Assembly (NCBI RefSeq): GCF_014196295.1
Contig: NZ_JACIDK010000005.1
Span: 186,001 to 250,000, forward strand
Direction of reading: 5' to 3'
DNA length: 64,000 bases
Origin: Phenylobacterium haematophilum
Lineage (GTDB): Bacteria > Pseudomonadota > Alphaproteobacteria > Caulobacterales > Caulobacteraceae
The position numbers and the translations under genes were made by a program. The notes beneath the pieces were generated by a model. That model was given only the letters and a program-made list of their open reading frames with translations, searched no databases and had not been told where the DNA came from. This document shows positions 20,928 to 31,860 of this stretch, one piece after another; position 1 is the first letter of the stretch; every line of letters begins with the position of its first letter.

Positions 20928-22079
20928 TCAGCCGCCGGTGACGTCGTCCCAGAACTGTTTGGCCTTGCCGATGAAGGTGGCCGATTTCGGATGCTGTTGC
21001 TCTCCGCAGATTTCGGCGAACTCGCGCATCAGCTCCTTCTGGCGGGCGGTGAGCTTAGTCGGGGTCTCGACGAACAGTTCGACCACCAAGTCGCCGCGGT
21101 CGCGCGAGCGCAGCGACGGCATGCCCTTGCCCTTCAGCCGCACGGTGCGGCCCGTCTGAGCGCCTTCCGGCACCTTGACCTCGATGCGGCACTCGCCGTC
21201 GCAGTTGTCGCCGCCCATCAGGCATGGGGCTTCGATCTCGCCGCCCAGCGCCGCCACCGCCATCGGCACCGGCACGGTGCAAAGCAGGTCAAGGCCGTCG
21301 CGGTCGAACAGGTCGTGCGGCCGCACCGAGAGGAAGATGTAGAGGTCGCCACGAGGCCCGCCGCGCGCGCCGGCGTCGCCCTCGCCCGCCAGGCGGATGC
21401 GCGCGCCGTCGTCGACGCCGGCCGGGATGCGGACCTGCAGGGTGCGCTGCCTGCGCACCTGGCCATGGCCGCTGCAGTCCTCGCAGGGGTCGAGCACCAG
21501 GCGGCCCGAGCCGCCGCAGCGCGGACAGGCCCGCTCGATCGAGAAGAAGCCTTGGCTGGCGCGCACGCGGCCGGCGCCGCCGCAACCGCCGCAGACGGTC
21601 GGGCTGGTGCCCGGACGCGCGCCCGAGCCGTCGCAGGTTTCGCAGTTGATCGAGGCCGGCACGGTGATCTCGACCTCGGATCCGGCATAGGCCTGCTCGA
21701 GGGTGATCTCCAGGTCGTAGCGCAGGTCCTGGCCGCGGGCCGGGCCCGAGCGCTGGCGACCGCGGCCGCCGAACATGTCGCCAAAGACGTCGCCGAACAC
21801 CTCATTGAAGATGTCGTTCACGTCATGGAACTGGGCCCCTCCGCCGCCGCCGGCAGCGCCGTTGACGCCGGCGTGGCCGAAGCGGTCATAGGCGGCGCGC
21901 TTCTGGGGATCGGAGAGGACCGAGTAAGCCTCGTTGATCTCCTTGAACCGGCCGGCCGCTTCCTCGCACCCGCCATTGCGGTCGGGGTGGTGCTCCATGG
22001 CGAGCTTACGGAACGAAGACTTGAGCGCAGCTTCGTCCGCGCTCCGTTCCACGCCGAGGATCTCGTAATAATCCCGCAT
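20928..22079 (-). CDS. dnaJ: Chaperone DnaJ
   Basis: Hsp40 co-chaperone stimulating DnaK ATPase. The 383-aa protein has a J domain with the HPD motif (MEHHPDRNGG, about residues 30-39), a short Gly-rich region (GAAGGGGGAQFHDVND), four zinc-finger repeats (CETCDGSG, CGGCGGAG, CPRCGGSG, CEDCSGHG) and the C-terminal substrate domain. It is a type I DnaJ with nothing missing. It lies 164 bases downstream of dnaK in the same direction, as in most bacteria, with a hairpin in the gap. Confidence 0.97.
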   Translation of the reverse strand: MRDYYEILGVERSADEAALKSSFRKLAMEHHPDRNGGCEEAAGRFKEINEAYSVLSDPQKRAAYDRFGHAGVNGAAGGGGGAQFHDVNDIFNEVFGDVFGDMFGGRGRQRSGPARGQDLRYDLEITLEQAYAGSEVEITVPASINCETCDGSGARPGTSPTVCGGCGGAGRVRASQGFFSIERACPRCGGSGRLVLDPCEDCSGHGQVRRQRTLQVRIPAGVDDGARIRLAGEGDAGARGGPRGDLYIFLSVRPHDLFDRDGLDLLCTVPVPMAVAALGGEIEAPCLMGGDNCDGECRIEVKVPEGAQTGRTVRLKGKGMPSLRSRDRGDLVVELFVETPTKLTARQKELMREFAEICGEQQHPKSATFIGKAKQFWDDVTGG

Positions 22080-22193
22080 GCTATGTCAGAGGTTCAAATT
22101 GATCTGAGAATTGAGGTGGGATGATCCCCGCCCGACTGCAAGGCTTATTCCAAACCGGAGCAGACGGAGATTTTCCCGAGGGGCGCCCGAACC

Positions 22194-22233
22194 GATGGCG
22201 GTCGTCTCGCAGAATTTGCGGATGACCGCCATC
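22194..22233 (-). terminator. Hairpin in the dnaK-dnaJ gap
   Basis: GATGGCGGTC (22194-22203) and GACCGCCATC (22224-22233) form a perfect 10-base stem, and CGCA/TGCG inside the loop can extend it. It sits 10 bases after the dnaK stop. There is no T run after the stem on the minus strand, so it is more likely an mRNA-processing or partial attenuation element that separates dnaK and dnaJ expression than a strong terminator. Confidence 0.55.
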
Positions 22234-22243
22234 GGGCGGAACG

Positions 22244-24148
<1,905 letters not shown>

Positions 24149-24285
24149 ATCGAGTCTTGCTCGCTCCTGAATGGCGGACGCCGGTTTGAGGGCCTTCGTT
24201 TGAAGCACCCCGGTTCTTCTCGGCATCCCCGGTTCGAATAAGGGCTCGGCCGGTTAACCCATGGGGCAACCAGCGTCGAGTCGCG

Positions 24286-24313
24286 ATATGGGATCACATA
24301 CACCCGCCGCAAG
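24286..24313 (-). promoter_or_regulatory. Heat-shock (sigma-32-type) promoter of dnaK
   Basis: On the minus strand CTTG (24313-24310) is followed by exactly 17 bases and then CCCATAT (24292-24286). The alphaproteobacterial sigma-32 consensus is roughly CTTG-N17-CyTATnT, so there is one mismatch. The promoter lies about 138 bases upstream of the dnaK ATG, leaving a long 5' leader, and just past the end of the HExxH-protein gene. Confidence 0.7.
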
Positions 24314-24325
24314 TGCGTAATGACC

Positions 24326-24838
24326 CTAGATCGTGCGAGGTCTTCGCCCCAGCGGCTGCGGCCAAGCCTCTAAAATCCCTGCATAAGCTGTGCTGTCGTA
24401 AGGCGCCGCGCCGCCGCCAGCGGCCAGATAGGCGTGCTGCACGACCATCGCCTGCTGCTCGATGTTGAGCTGAGAAAATGACCGACCGTCCGCCAAATCA
24501 TATGCGTAGGTCGCCCGGCCGTCGCCGGCGCGCAGCTTTGCGAAGGGCAGGAAAACGCCTTGCTGCGCCTGCCAAACGTGCACCAGCTCATGCACCAGGA
24601 CCGAGCGCAACCAGAGCGGGGCGACCGAAAAGTCGGCCAGGGCCGAGGTCGCCGGCCACACCACGAGTCCGGCTGACGGGACGAAAGGTCGCGGCCAGAC
24701 CGGGAGGCTGAGGATCCGCACCCGCGCCGCGTCGATATCCTCGCCGAACACCTGCGCGCACAGGTGGTGCTCGCCGGCGGTGAGCCGGCGCGCCCGCAGG
24801 GGCGGCATGCGCATGTCGCTGGCGGCGCGGGACGTCAT
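24326..24838 (-). CDS. HExxH-motif protein (putative zinc peptidase-like, vgr-related)
   Basis: A 170-aa protein that I recognise only loosely. It carries VLVHELVHVWQAQQG (about residues 75-90), an HExxH zinc signature with a following Trp-Gln as in DUF4157-type and vgr-related proteins of Caulobacterales. The upstream part (HLCAQVFGEDIDAARVRILS) fits that family too. No signal peptide or membrane helix is seen. The ATG at 24838 is 19 bases from the divergent AlkB start, so both promoters must overlap the partner's first codons unless one start is wrong. Whether it is an active protease is unknown. Confidence 0.6.
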   Translation of the reverse strand: MTSRAASDMRMPPLRARRLTAGEHHLCAQVFGEDIDAARVRILSLPVWPRPFVPSAGLVVWPATSALADFSVAPLWLRSVLVHELVHVWQAQQGVFLPFAKLRAGDGRATYAYDLADGRSFSQLNIEQQAMVVQHAYLAAGGGAAPYDSTAYAGILEAWPQPLGRRPRTI

Positions 24839-24857
24839 TGCGCCTATATGAGCATCG

Positions 24858-25469
24858 ATGAGCCTTTCGACGACCAGTGGATTTCGCCTGCTGCCCGGCC
24901 GGCTGTCGCCCGCCGCCCAGGCCGCGCTGCTGGAAGAGGTGGCGGCGGGCCTCGCCGACGCGCCGCTGGTCCGCCAGGCGACCCCCGGCGGCAAGCTGAT
25001 GAGCGTGGCGATGAGCAGCTTCGGCGACCTCGGCTGGACCACCGACGCCAAGGGCTATCGTTACGAGCCGCGACACCCGATCACCGGCAGGTTCTGGCCG
25101 CAGATCCCCACAATCCTGACGGATCTCTGGCGCGAGCTCGCCGACCCGGAGGTTCCGCCCGACGCCTGCCTGATCAACTTTTATGACGCCGACGCGAAGA
25201 TGGGCCTGCACCAGGACAAGGACGAGGCCGACTTCCGGTTTCCAGTCCTGTCGGTCTCGCTTGGCGACACGGCGGTGTTCCGCATCGGCGGCCTCAAGCG
25301 CAGCGATCCGACGACCTCGGTGCGGCTGTCATCGGGCGACGTCTGCCTGCTGGCCGGCGAGGCGCGGCTCTATCACCACGGGATCGACCGTATCCTGCCG
25401 GGATCGTCGCGGCTGATCCCCGGCGGCGGGCGCATCAACCTGACCCTGCGGCGGGCGGCGGCGGCCTAG
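24858..25469 (+). CDS. alkB: AlkB-type alpha-ketoglutarate-dependent dioxygenase
   Basis: Fe(II)/2-oxoglutarate oxygenase of the AlkB family, which reverses N-alkyl damage in DNA or RNA. The 203-aa protein has the metal ligands HxD in LHQDKDEAD (about residues 115-123) and His in LYHHGIDRI, and the 2-oxoglutarate-binding Arg in RINLTLRRA near the C-terminus. The nucleotide-recognition lid includes GYRYEPRHPITGRFWPQIP. The ATG at 24858 is used; an out-of-frame ATG lies nine bases earlier. Its TAG stop shares CTAG at 25466-25469 with the convergent gene. Confidence 0.9.
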   Translation: MSLSTTSGFRLLPGRLSPAAQAALLEEVAAGLADAPLVRQATPGGKLMSVAMSSFGDLGWTTDAKGYRYEPRHPITGRFWPQIPTILTDLWRELADPEVPPDACLINFYDADAKMGLHQDKDEADFRFPVLSVSLGDTAVFRIGGLKRSDPTTSVRLSSGDVCLLAGEARLYHHGIDRILPGSSRLIPGGGRINLTLRRAAAA

Positions 25470-25858
25470 TAGGGAGGCTGTTCGGGCGGCGGAGTGAGAC
25501 CGTCGATCAGATCGCCGACACGGTCTTCCTCAGGCGGCGGCGTGGTCGGAACCTTGGGCGCGGGCGCGGCCTTGGGTTCGGGCGCCTTTTCGATCGGGAG
25601 CGGCGCCTGCTCGGTCGGCTCGGCGGGCTTTTCCTCCTCTTCCTTCTTCGGCTCGGGGGCCAGCTCGGAAGGGGTCAGAACCAGATCATCAAGCGGCCGG
25701 GCGTCGCTGGCCTGGAGCGGGGCGCCGCCGCCTGCCGCTTCGCCGGGCAGCCGCGCGCGCTCCGGAGCGCCCCGCACGCCGAGAATGAACCCGCCCACGG
25801 CGCAGAGACCGAGAATGACGGCGACGAACCGCAGGACGCTTCGAGGCATGCTCCACAT
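25466..25858 (-). CDS. Membrane-anchored Pro/Glu/Lys-rich hypothetical protein
   Basis: A 130-aa protein of unknown function. Residues about 5-28 (SVLRFVAVILGLCAVGGFIL) form one membrane helix; the rest is low-complexity and rich in Pro, Glu, Ala and Lys (EPKKEEEEKPAEPTEQAPLP), as in TonB-like or periplasm-spanning linkers, ending GDLIDGLTPPPEQPPY. There is no obvious folded domain. The ATG at 25858 or 25849 may be the start. It is convergent with AlkB and about 135 bases from the plus-strand ftsK start. Confidence 0.6.
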   Translation of the reverse strand: MWSMPRSVLRFVAVILGLCAVGGFILGVRGAPERARLPGEAAGGGAPLQASDARPLDDLVLTPSELAPEPKKEEEEKPAEPTEQAPLPIEKAPEPKAAPAPKVPTTPPPEEDRVGDLIDGLTPPPEQPPY

Positions 25859-25933
25859 GCGGCGAACCTAGATGGGCTTGGCCAAAACGGAAACGGGATT
25901 TTGCGGGTACGGCCGCGCTTAAGGCCGGGCTTG

Positions 25934-25949
25934 GTAAACGCCTCTTAAC
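25934..25949 (+). promoter_or_regulatory. Possible CtrA half-matched box upstream of ftsK
   Basis: GTAA, seven bases, then TTAAC matches the CtrA consensus TTAA-N7-TTAA except for the first base. It lies about 45 bases upstream of the ftsK ATG, a reasonable place for a cell-cycle regulator to act. One-site matches of this kind are not rare by chance, so this is a weak call. Confidence 0.35.
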
Positions 25950-25993
25950 CCTCGTCCGGGCAAACAGGGGATCTCTGAAATCGGGAGCGTGGA

Positions 25994-28396
25994 ATGGCGC
26001 GGGCGGCGCGAAAGACGGGTGTCGAGCTGGGGATTCACATCGCCGGCCTGGCCTGGTCGCATCCGGCGACGGCGCGGCTGCGCGGCGGCATCGTCGCGGC
26101 GGCGGGCCTCGCCTTGATCATCGCGCTCGCCACCTACAACGCCGCCGACCCCAGCCTGAACGCAGCCTCGGCCCTGCCGCCGACCAACGCCCTGGGCGCG
26201 CCTGGGGCGACCGCCGCGGATGTCGGCATCCAGTCGCTGGGCCTGGCCGCCGGCGTCGGCGCCCTGCTGATGGTGGTGTTCGGCCTCGGCCGCGCCACCA
26301 CCCCGCAACCGGACCTGACACGTCGCAAGGTGCGCCTGCGCGCCGCCATCGGCCTGCTCGGCGTGATGGCGCTGGCCGGCCTGCTGAGCGCCCCGCCGGC
26401 GCCCGCTTCCTGGCCGCTCGCCAAGGGCCTGGGCGGCTTCTGGGGCGACGGGCTGCTGCACGCGATCGCGGGCCTCTTCGCCTACGCCCACATTCCCGGC
26501 GGCGTGCTGATCGCGGCGCTGCTGTTGCTCGCCGGCGCCGCGGCCGGGCTGGGCTTTGCGATCGGCGTGCGTCGCTCCGAACTGACCGCCAGCATCGAGT
26601 GGGTGCGTGCGACCTTGCAGCAGATGCGCGAAGAGCCCGCCCAGCCGGCCAAGCCGGCGCGCGCTCCCGCCGCCCGCCGAGCGAAGGCCGCCGAGCCCGC
26701 CCCTACCTCCCCGCAGCGCCAAGCCCCGCCCTCGCCCCCCGTCGAACCGGCCGCGTACGCCCAGCAAGACGACGACGAAGACGCGGCGGGCGACACCATC
26801 GTCAGCCCGGTGGCGATCAAGCAGCCGAAGCCGGCTCCCAAGGACTCCGGCCGCGAGCAGCGCGAGGCCCAGGGCGCGTTCGACTTCGTCAAGACGGGCG
26901 GTTTCGCCCTGCCCGAACTGGCCATGCTGGCCAAGCCCAAGCCGCGCGCCTCGATGTTCGACGAAGGCGCCCTGCGCCAGAACGCTCAGCTTCTGGAAAG
27001 CGTGCTGGCCGAGTTCGGCGTGCGCGGCACGATCGACCAGATCCGTCCGGGTCCCGTGGTCACCCTCTACGAACTGGTTCCCGCCGCCGGTGTGAAATCG
27101 GCGCGGGTCGTGGCGCTGGCCGACGACATCGCCCGCTCGATGTCGGTCGCCGCCTGTCGCGTCAGCGTGGTGCCCGGCCGCAACGCCATCGGCATCGAAC
27201 TGCCGAACGCGCGGCGCGAGACGGTCTATCTGCGCGACCTGCTGGCCAGCGCCGAGTACGAACGCTCGACCCAGGCCCTGCCGATGGCGCTGGGCGAAAA
27301 CATCGGCGGCGAGCCCTACATCGCCGACCTGTCGAAGATGCCCCACCTGCTGATCGCCGGCACCACCGGCTCGGGCAAGTCGGTCGGCGTCAACGCGATG
27401 ATCCTGTCGATCCTGTACCGGCTGCCGCCGGATCAGTGTCGGTTCATCATGATCGACCCGAAGATGCTGGAACTGTCGGTCTATGACGGCATCCCGCACC
27501 TGCTGGCCCCGGTGGTCACCGACCCGAAGAAGGCCATCGTCGCGCTGAAGTGGACGGTCCGCGAGATGGAGGACCGTTATCGGCTGATGTCGAAGATCGG
27601 GGTGCGCAACGTCGCCTCGTACAACGAACGCGCCAAGGAGGCGGCCGCCAAGGGCGAGCACTTCGAACGCACCGTGCAGACCGGCTTCGACGACAGCGGC
27701 CGGCCGATCTACGAGAGCGAGCGGATCGACCCCAAGCCGATGCCGTACCTGGTGGTGGTCATCGACGAGGTCGCCGACCTGATGCTGGTCGCCGGCAAGG
27801 ACGTGGAAGGCGCGGTGCAGCGCCTGGCCCAGATGGCCCGCGCCGCCGGCATCCACCTGGTCATGGCCACCCAGCGCCCGTCGGTCGACGTCATCACCGG
27901 CACCATCAAGGCCAACTTCCCGACCCGGATCTCCTTCCAGGTCACCTCGAAAATCGACAGCCGCACCATCCTGGGCGAGCAGGGCGCCGAGCAGCTGCTG
28001 GGGCAGGGCGACATGCTCTACATGGCCGGCGGCGGCCGCATCACCCGCCTGCACGGCCCGTTCGTGTCGGACGGCGAAGTCGAGGCGGTGGCCAAGTTCC
28101 TGCGAGACCAGGGCGAGCCGCAGTACCTTGAGGACGTCACCGCCGGCGGCGATGACGAGGACGGCGGCGGCGACAGCTTCGGCGACGAGGGCGGCGGCTC
28201 AGGCGACGACCTCTACGACCGCGCCGTGGCCGTGGTCACCCGCGATCGAAAGGCCTCCACCAGCTACGTCCAGCGCCGGCTGCAGATCGGCTACAATCGC
28301 GCCGCCTCGCTGATCGAGCGCATGGAGAACGAGGGCGTGGTCAGCCCCGCCAACCACGCCGGCAAGCGCGAAGTGCTGGTCGGCGCAGCGCCCTAG
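25994..28396 (+). CDS. ftsK: DNA translocase FtsK
   Basis: Septum-anchored DNA pump that clears chromosome ends and activates XerCD at dif. The 800-aa protein has four membrane helices in residues about 30-195 (including LIIALATYNAADPSLNA), a low-complexity Pro/Ala linker (about 200-280), the RecA-like motor with Walker A GTTGSGKSVGVN (about 456-467) and Walker B VVVIDEVADLMLV, and a C-terminal winged-helix gamma domain (DDLYDRAVAVVTRDRKASTS to NEGVVSPANHAGKREVL). The linker is short compared with E. coli FtsK. The ATG has GGAG 8 bases upstream. The TAG stop is shared in CTAG with the convergent beta-lactamase-family gene. Confidence 0.96.
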   Translation: MARAARKTGVELGIHIAGLAWSHPATARLRGGIVAAAGLALIIALATYNAADPSLNAASALPPTNALGAPGATAADVGIQSLGLAAGVGALLMVVFGLGRATTPQPDLTRRKVRLRAAIGLLGVMALAGLLSAPPAPASWPLAKGLGGFWGDGLLHAIAGLFAYAHIPGGVLIAALLLLAGAAAGLGFAIGVRRSELTASIEWVRATLQQMREEPAQPAKPARAPAARRAKAAEPAPTSPQRQAPPSPPVEPAAYAQQDDDEDAAGDTIVSPVAIKQPKPAPKDSGREQREAQGAFDFVKTGGFALPELAMLAKPKPRASMFDEGALRQNAQLLESVLAEFGVRGTIDQIRPGPVVTLYELVPAAGVKSARVVALADDIARSMSVAACRVSVVPGRNAIGIELPNARRETVYLRDLLASAEYERSTQALPMALGENIGGEPYIADLSKMPHLLIAGTTGSGKSVGVNAMILSILYRLPPDQCRFIMIDPKMLELSVYDGIPHLLAPVVTDPKKAIVALKWTVREMEDRYRLMSKIGVRNVASYNERAKEAAAKGEHFERTVQTGFDDSGRPIYESERIDPKPMPYLVVVIDEVADLMLVAGKDVEGAVQRLAQMARAAGIHLVMATQRPSVDVITGTIKANFPTRISFQVTSKIDSRTILGEQGAEQLLGQGDMLYMAGGGRITRLHGPFVSDGEVEAVAKFLRDQGEPQYLEDVTAGGDDEDGGGDSFGDEGGGSGDDLYDRAVAVVTRDRKASTSYVQRRLQIGYNRAASLIERMENEGVVSPANHAGKREVLVGAAP

Positions 28397-29533
28397 GCGA
28401 GCGCCGCGGCCACCGCCGCGCCGAGCTCGCCGGGGAACACCCCGCTCATGCCCTCGATGGCGGTGTTGGTCAGGGCGACCAACGTGGTCTCGCGATCCGG
28501 CACGATCTGCCAGGAGTGGCCGTAGACCCCGCCCCACATCACCGTGCCCCGGCGCAGCGGCGAGCCGGCGACGGCCGGATCCTTCAAGACAGCGCCGGCA
28601 TAGCCGAAGCCCCAGCCGGGACCGTGGGTCGTGACCACCAGCTCGCCGATCTGGTTGCTGAGCATCGAAGCGGCCGAGGCCTGCGACAGGATTGGCCCGC
28701 CGCCGGTGCGCACCGCCTCCAGCAGCTTCAGCACGTCGCCGGCCGTGCCGACCATGCCGGCGCCGCCGGACGGGAACGAGGCAGGCCGGGTCGCCCGCGC
28801 CGGGGAATAGCGGATCCCCGAGAGCTCGAAGAATGGCGAGACGTCCGGATCCTGCATCGGGCGCGGGGGCTGGCCGTCGATATAGGGGGTGGCGAGCTGG
28901 TCGGCGCTGGCGACGTAGAAGCCGCTGGCGTCCATGCCCAGCGGGCGTAGGATCAGCTCGTCGATCAGTTGCGGCAGCGGCTTGCCGGCCGCCTGCTCCA
29001 TGGCCGCGCCCAGCACGTCGAGGCTGACCGAATAGTTCCAGGCCGCGCCCGGCGGGAAGAACAGCTCGATCTGGCCGAGCCGCGCCAGGTTGTCGGCCAT
29101 GCTGCGGTCGGGCAGGTCGAGACCGTCGGAGACCCCCGCCTCCAGATAGGGGCCCCCCTCGGGCTGCAGGAAGCCATAGCTGAGCCCACTGGTATGGGTC
29201 AGCAGTTGGCCGGGCGATCTCGGCCGGCGCGCCTCCCGGGGCGGAAGGGCGGAAGTCCGGCAGCCAGCGGCTCACCGGCGCGTCCAAGGCCAAGTCACCG
29301 CGCTCGATCATCGCCAGAGCGGCCGCGGCCACGATCGGCTTGGTCACCGACGCCAGACGGAAGACCGTGTTCTGCGCCATCGGCAGGCCGCGCTCGCGGT
29401 CGGCGTCGCCAGCGGCGCGGGCATAGACGATCTCGCCTCCGCGGGCGACCAGCACCACCGTGCCGACGATCCGTCGCTCGGCCAGCGCGCGGTCGATGAC
29501 GTCGTCTATGCGGGCGTCGAGGCTGTCGGTCAT
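28393..29533 (-). pseudogene. Beta-lactamase-family (class C-like) serine hydrolase, frame-shifted
   Basis: The N-terminal part (29533 to about 29212) reads MTDSLDARIDDVIDRALAER and includes the catalytic SxxK in LASVTKPIVAAA. At about 29208-29214 the frame shifts: downstream codons in the next frame read GQLLTHTSGLSYGFLQPEGG and continue without a stop through MADNLARLGQIELFFPPGAA, NYSVSLDVLG (YxN-type motif) and THGPGWGFGYAG to a TAG at 28393. Removing one base from GGCC at 29208-29211 restores a continuous protein of about 380 aa similar to EstB/LpqH-type serine hydrolases. It is either a real pseudogene or a sequencing error; reads would decide. Convergent with ftsK. Confidence 0.75.
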
Positions 29534-29620
29534 GGCGCGCTCCGTCCGGTTTCCAGATCAGATGGACGGCGGAGCTTGCGGCGCAAGCCTGTCGTCGCGT
29601 CAGCCTTCGTCAGACGGCCA

Positions 29621-29654
29621 AAGAAAAAGGCCGGAGCGGTTCGCCGCTCCGGCC
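29621..29654 (-). terminator. Rho-independent terminator after pckG
   Basis: Perfect 11-base stem GGCCGGAGCGG (29629-29639) with CCGCTCCGGCC (29644-29654) around a TTCG tetraloop, followed on the minus strand by TTTTTCTT (complement of 29621-29628). It starts 27 bases after the pckG stop and is a textbook intrinsic terminator for that gene. Confidence 0.9.
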
Positions 29655-29680
29655 AAGATCGCGTGGTCCTGGCGCCGGGG

Positions 29681-31516
29681 TTATTCGGCGGCCTGAGCCT
29701 GGACGCCGAGGCGGCGGCTGAGCGCGGCGTGCTGGTCCCAGAGCTCGGCTGGCAGGCGGTCGCCGAACTTCTTGTAGAACTCGGGGATCAGGGCGGCTTC
29801 CTCGGCCCAGACCTCGGCGTCGACCGAGAGCAGGGTGTCGAGGGCCGCGGCGTCGATTGTCACGCCGTCGAGATCCAGCGACTCCTTGCTCGGTACGCGG
29901 CCGATCGGGGTGTCGACGGCGGCGGCGGCGCCTTCCAGCCGGCCGAAGATCCACTTCAGGACGCGGGCGTTCTCGCCGTAGCCCGGCCACAGGAACTTGC
30001 CGTCGGCGCCCTTGCGGAACCAGTTGACGAAGTAGATGCGCGGCAGCTTAGCGGCGTCGGCGCCCGCGCCGACCTTCAGCCAGTGGCCAAAGTAGTCGCC
30101 CATGTTGTAGCCGCAGAACGGCAGCATCGCGAACGGGTCGCGGCGCAGCTCGCCGACCTTGTTCTCGGCCGCGGCGGTGCCTTCCGAGGCGACGTTGGCG
30201 GCCAGGAACACGCCGTGTTCCCAGTCGAAGGCTTCGGTCACCAGCGGCACGGCGCTGGCGCGGCGGCCGCCGAACAGGATGGCCGAGATCGGCACGCCGG
30301 CCGGGTCGTCCCACTCGTCGGCGATCACCGGGCACTGGTCGGCCGGCACGGCGAAGCGCGCGTTCGGGTGCGCGGCGGGTTCGCCCATCTCCGGCGACCA
30401 GGGCCGGCCCTTCCAGTCCGTCAGCCCTTCCGGCGGCTCGTCGGTCAGGCCTTCCCACCAGACGTCCCCGTCGGCGGTCAGGGCGACGTTTGTGAAGACG
30501 GTGTTGGCGTGCAGGGCGTCGACCGCGTTCTTATTGGTCGCAATGCCGGTGCCCGGCGCGACGCCGAAGAAGCCGGCCTCGGGGTTGATCGCATACAGCC
30601 GGCCGTCGTCGCCGAAGCGCATCCAGCAGATATCGTCGCCGACGGTCTCGGCCTTCCAGCCAGGAATGGTCGGCTGCAGCATCGCCATGTTGGTCTTGCC
30701 GCAAGCGCTCGGGAAGGCGGCGGCGACATAGCGGACCGCGCCCTGCGGCGAGGTCAGCTTGAGGATCAGCATATGCTCGGCCAGCCAGCCTTCGTCGCGG
30801 GCCATCACCGAGGCGATGCGCAGGGCGTAGCACTTCTTGCCCAGCAGGGCGTTGCCGCCGTAGCCCGAGCCGTAGGACCAGATCTCGCGGCTCTCAGGGA
30901 AGTGGACGATGTACTTCTCTTCGTTGCACGGCCACGGCACGTCGGCTTGGCCCGCTTCCAGCGGCGCGCCGACGGTGTGCAGAGCCGGGACGAAGAAACC
31001 GTCGTCGCCAAGCATGTCCAGGGCGCCCTGGCCCATGCGGGTCATCACCCGCATGGAGATGGCGACATAGGCGCTGTCGGTGATCTCAACGCCCAGGGCG
31101 GAGATCTTCGACCCGAGCGGACCCATGCAGAAGGGCACGACGTACATGGTGCGGCCGCGCATGGCGCCCTTGAACAGACCCTGCAGCTTGGTCCGCATTT
31201 CCTGCGGGTCGAGCCAGTTGTTGGTCGGCCCGGCGTCCGCCGGGTCCTGCGAGCAGATGAAGGTCCGGCTCTCGACCCGGGCGACGTCGCGCGGATCGGA
31301 GGCCGCATAGAAGCTATTGGGCCTCTTCTGCGGATTGAGCGGCTTCAGGGTGCCCGACTTCACCAAATCGGCGGTCAGGACGTTCCACTCCGCATCGGAA
31401 CCGTCGCACCAGTGGACCCGGTCGGGTTGGGTGAGTTCAGCGACTTCACGTACCCAGGCCAGAAGTCCGGCATGTTTGGTAGGGGCCTCGTCGAGACCCG
31501 GAATGGCCAAGCCCAT
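29681..31516 (-). CDS. pckG: Phosphoenolpyruvate carboxykinase (GTP)
   Basis: Gluconeogenic conversion of oxaloacetate plus GTP to PEP plus CO2. The 611-aa length and motifs match the GTP-dependent family, not the ATP type: the nucleotide/metal P-loop [14 protein letters not shown] (about residues 268-281), the substrate loop [16 protein letters not shown], the [16 protein letters not shown] segment and the C-terminal nucleotide pocket ([20 protein letters not shown]). The ATG at 31516 is supported by the conserved [17 protein letters not shown] start. It is a single gene ended by the strong terminator at 29621-29654. Confidence 0.97.
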   Translation of the reverse strand: MGLAIPGLDEAPTKHAGLLAWVREVAELTQPDRVHWCDGSDAEWNVLTADLVKSGTLKPLNPQKRPNSFYAASDPRDVARVESRTFICSQDPADAGPTNNWLDPQEMRTKLQGLFKGAMRGRTMYVVPFCMGPLGSKISALGVEITDSAYVAISMRVMTRMGQGALDMLGDDGFFVPALHTVGAPLEAGQADVPWPCNEEKYIVHFPESREIWSYGSGYGGNALLGKKCYALRIASVMARDEGWLAEHMLILKLTSPQGAVRYVAAAFPSACGKTNMAMLQPTIPGWKAETVGDDICWMRFGDDGRLYAINPEAGFFGVAPGTGIATNKNAVDALHANTVFTNVALTADGDVWWEGLTDEPPEGLTDWKGRPWSPEMGEPAAHPNARFAVPADQCPVIADEWDDPAGVPISAILFGGRRASAVPLVTEAFDWEHGVFLAANVASEGTAAAENKVGELRRDPFAMLPFCGYNMGDYFGHWLKVGAGADAAKLPRIYFVNWFRKGADGKFLWPGYGENARVLKWIFGRLEGAAAAVDTPIGRVPSKESLDLDGVTIDAAALDTLLSVDAEVWAEEAALIPEFYKKFGDRLPAELWDQHAALSRRLGVQAQAAE

Positions 31517-31860
31517 CAGGCTGCGCCCCTTATGTTACCCACGCGTCATGCCAGCCGCGGAAGCCCTCTGTCGGGGTCTCTCAGACGGTCGACGGCCCGG
31601 TGATATGTACGATTTTTGACGCGCACAAGCTTGCTGCACTGCGGAATCGCCCCTCAGGGGGTGAAACGCCGCCCGTCAGGGGTAAGTTTTGCTTAACGAT
31701 CGCGTGGCGCGGCGCCCGCTGTCGGCCGCTCCATCGTGCTGGGGTCTGCGGATGGCTGGCGAACGGCGCTTCGCAACTAAGGGCGAGCTTCGCCGTTCTT
31801 GCGCCCTAATGAGGCCCACGGCGCCTTATATACGTCGCCGAAACTGGAGTTCGCCCTCGC
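31517..31860. promoter_or_regulatory. pckG-lolA divergent promoter gap (no gene seen)
   Basis: This 344-base gap should hold both the pckG and lolA promoters. It contains a direct repeat TCAGGGGGT/TCAGGGGTA (about 31656-31685), a CtrA-like box GTAA-N7-TTAAC at 31682-31697 (one mismatch from TTAA-N7-TTAA) and an AAGGGCG...CGCCCTTA-type hairpin at 31778-31808. The small open frames here lack ribosome sites or recognisable similarity. Confidence 0.4.

Noticed and set aside
25919-28054. Minus-strand frame of about 710 codons antisense to ftsK
   Set aside because: No domain or ribosome site; ftsK on the opposite strand has a full FtsK domain order.
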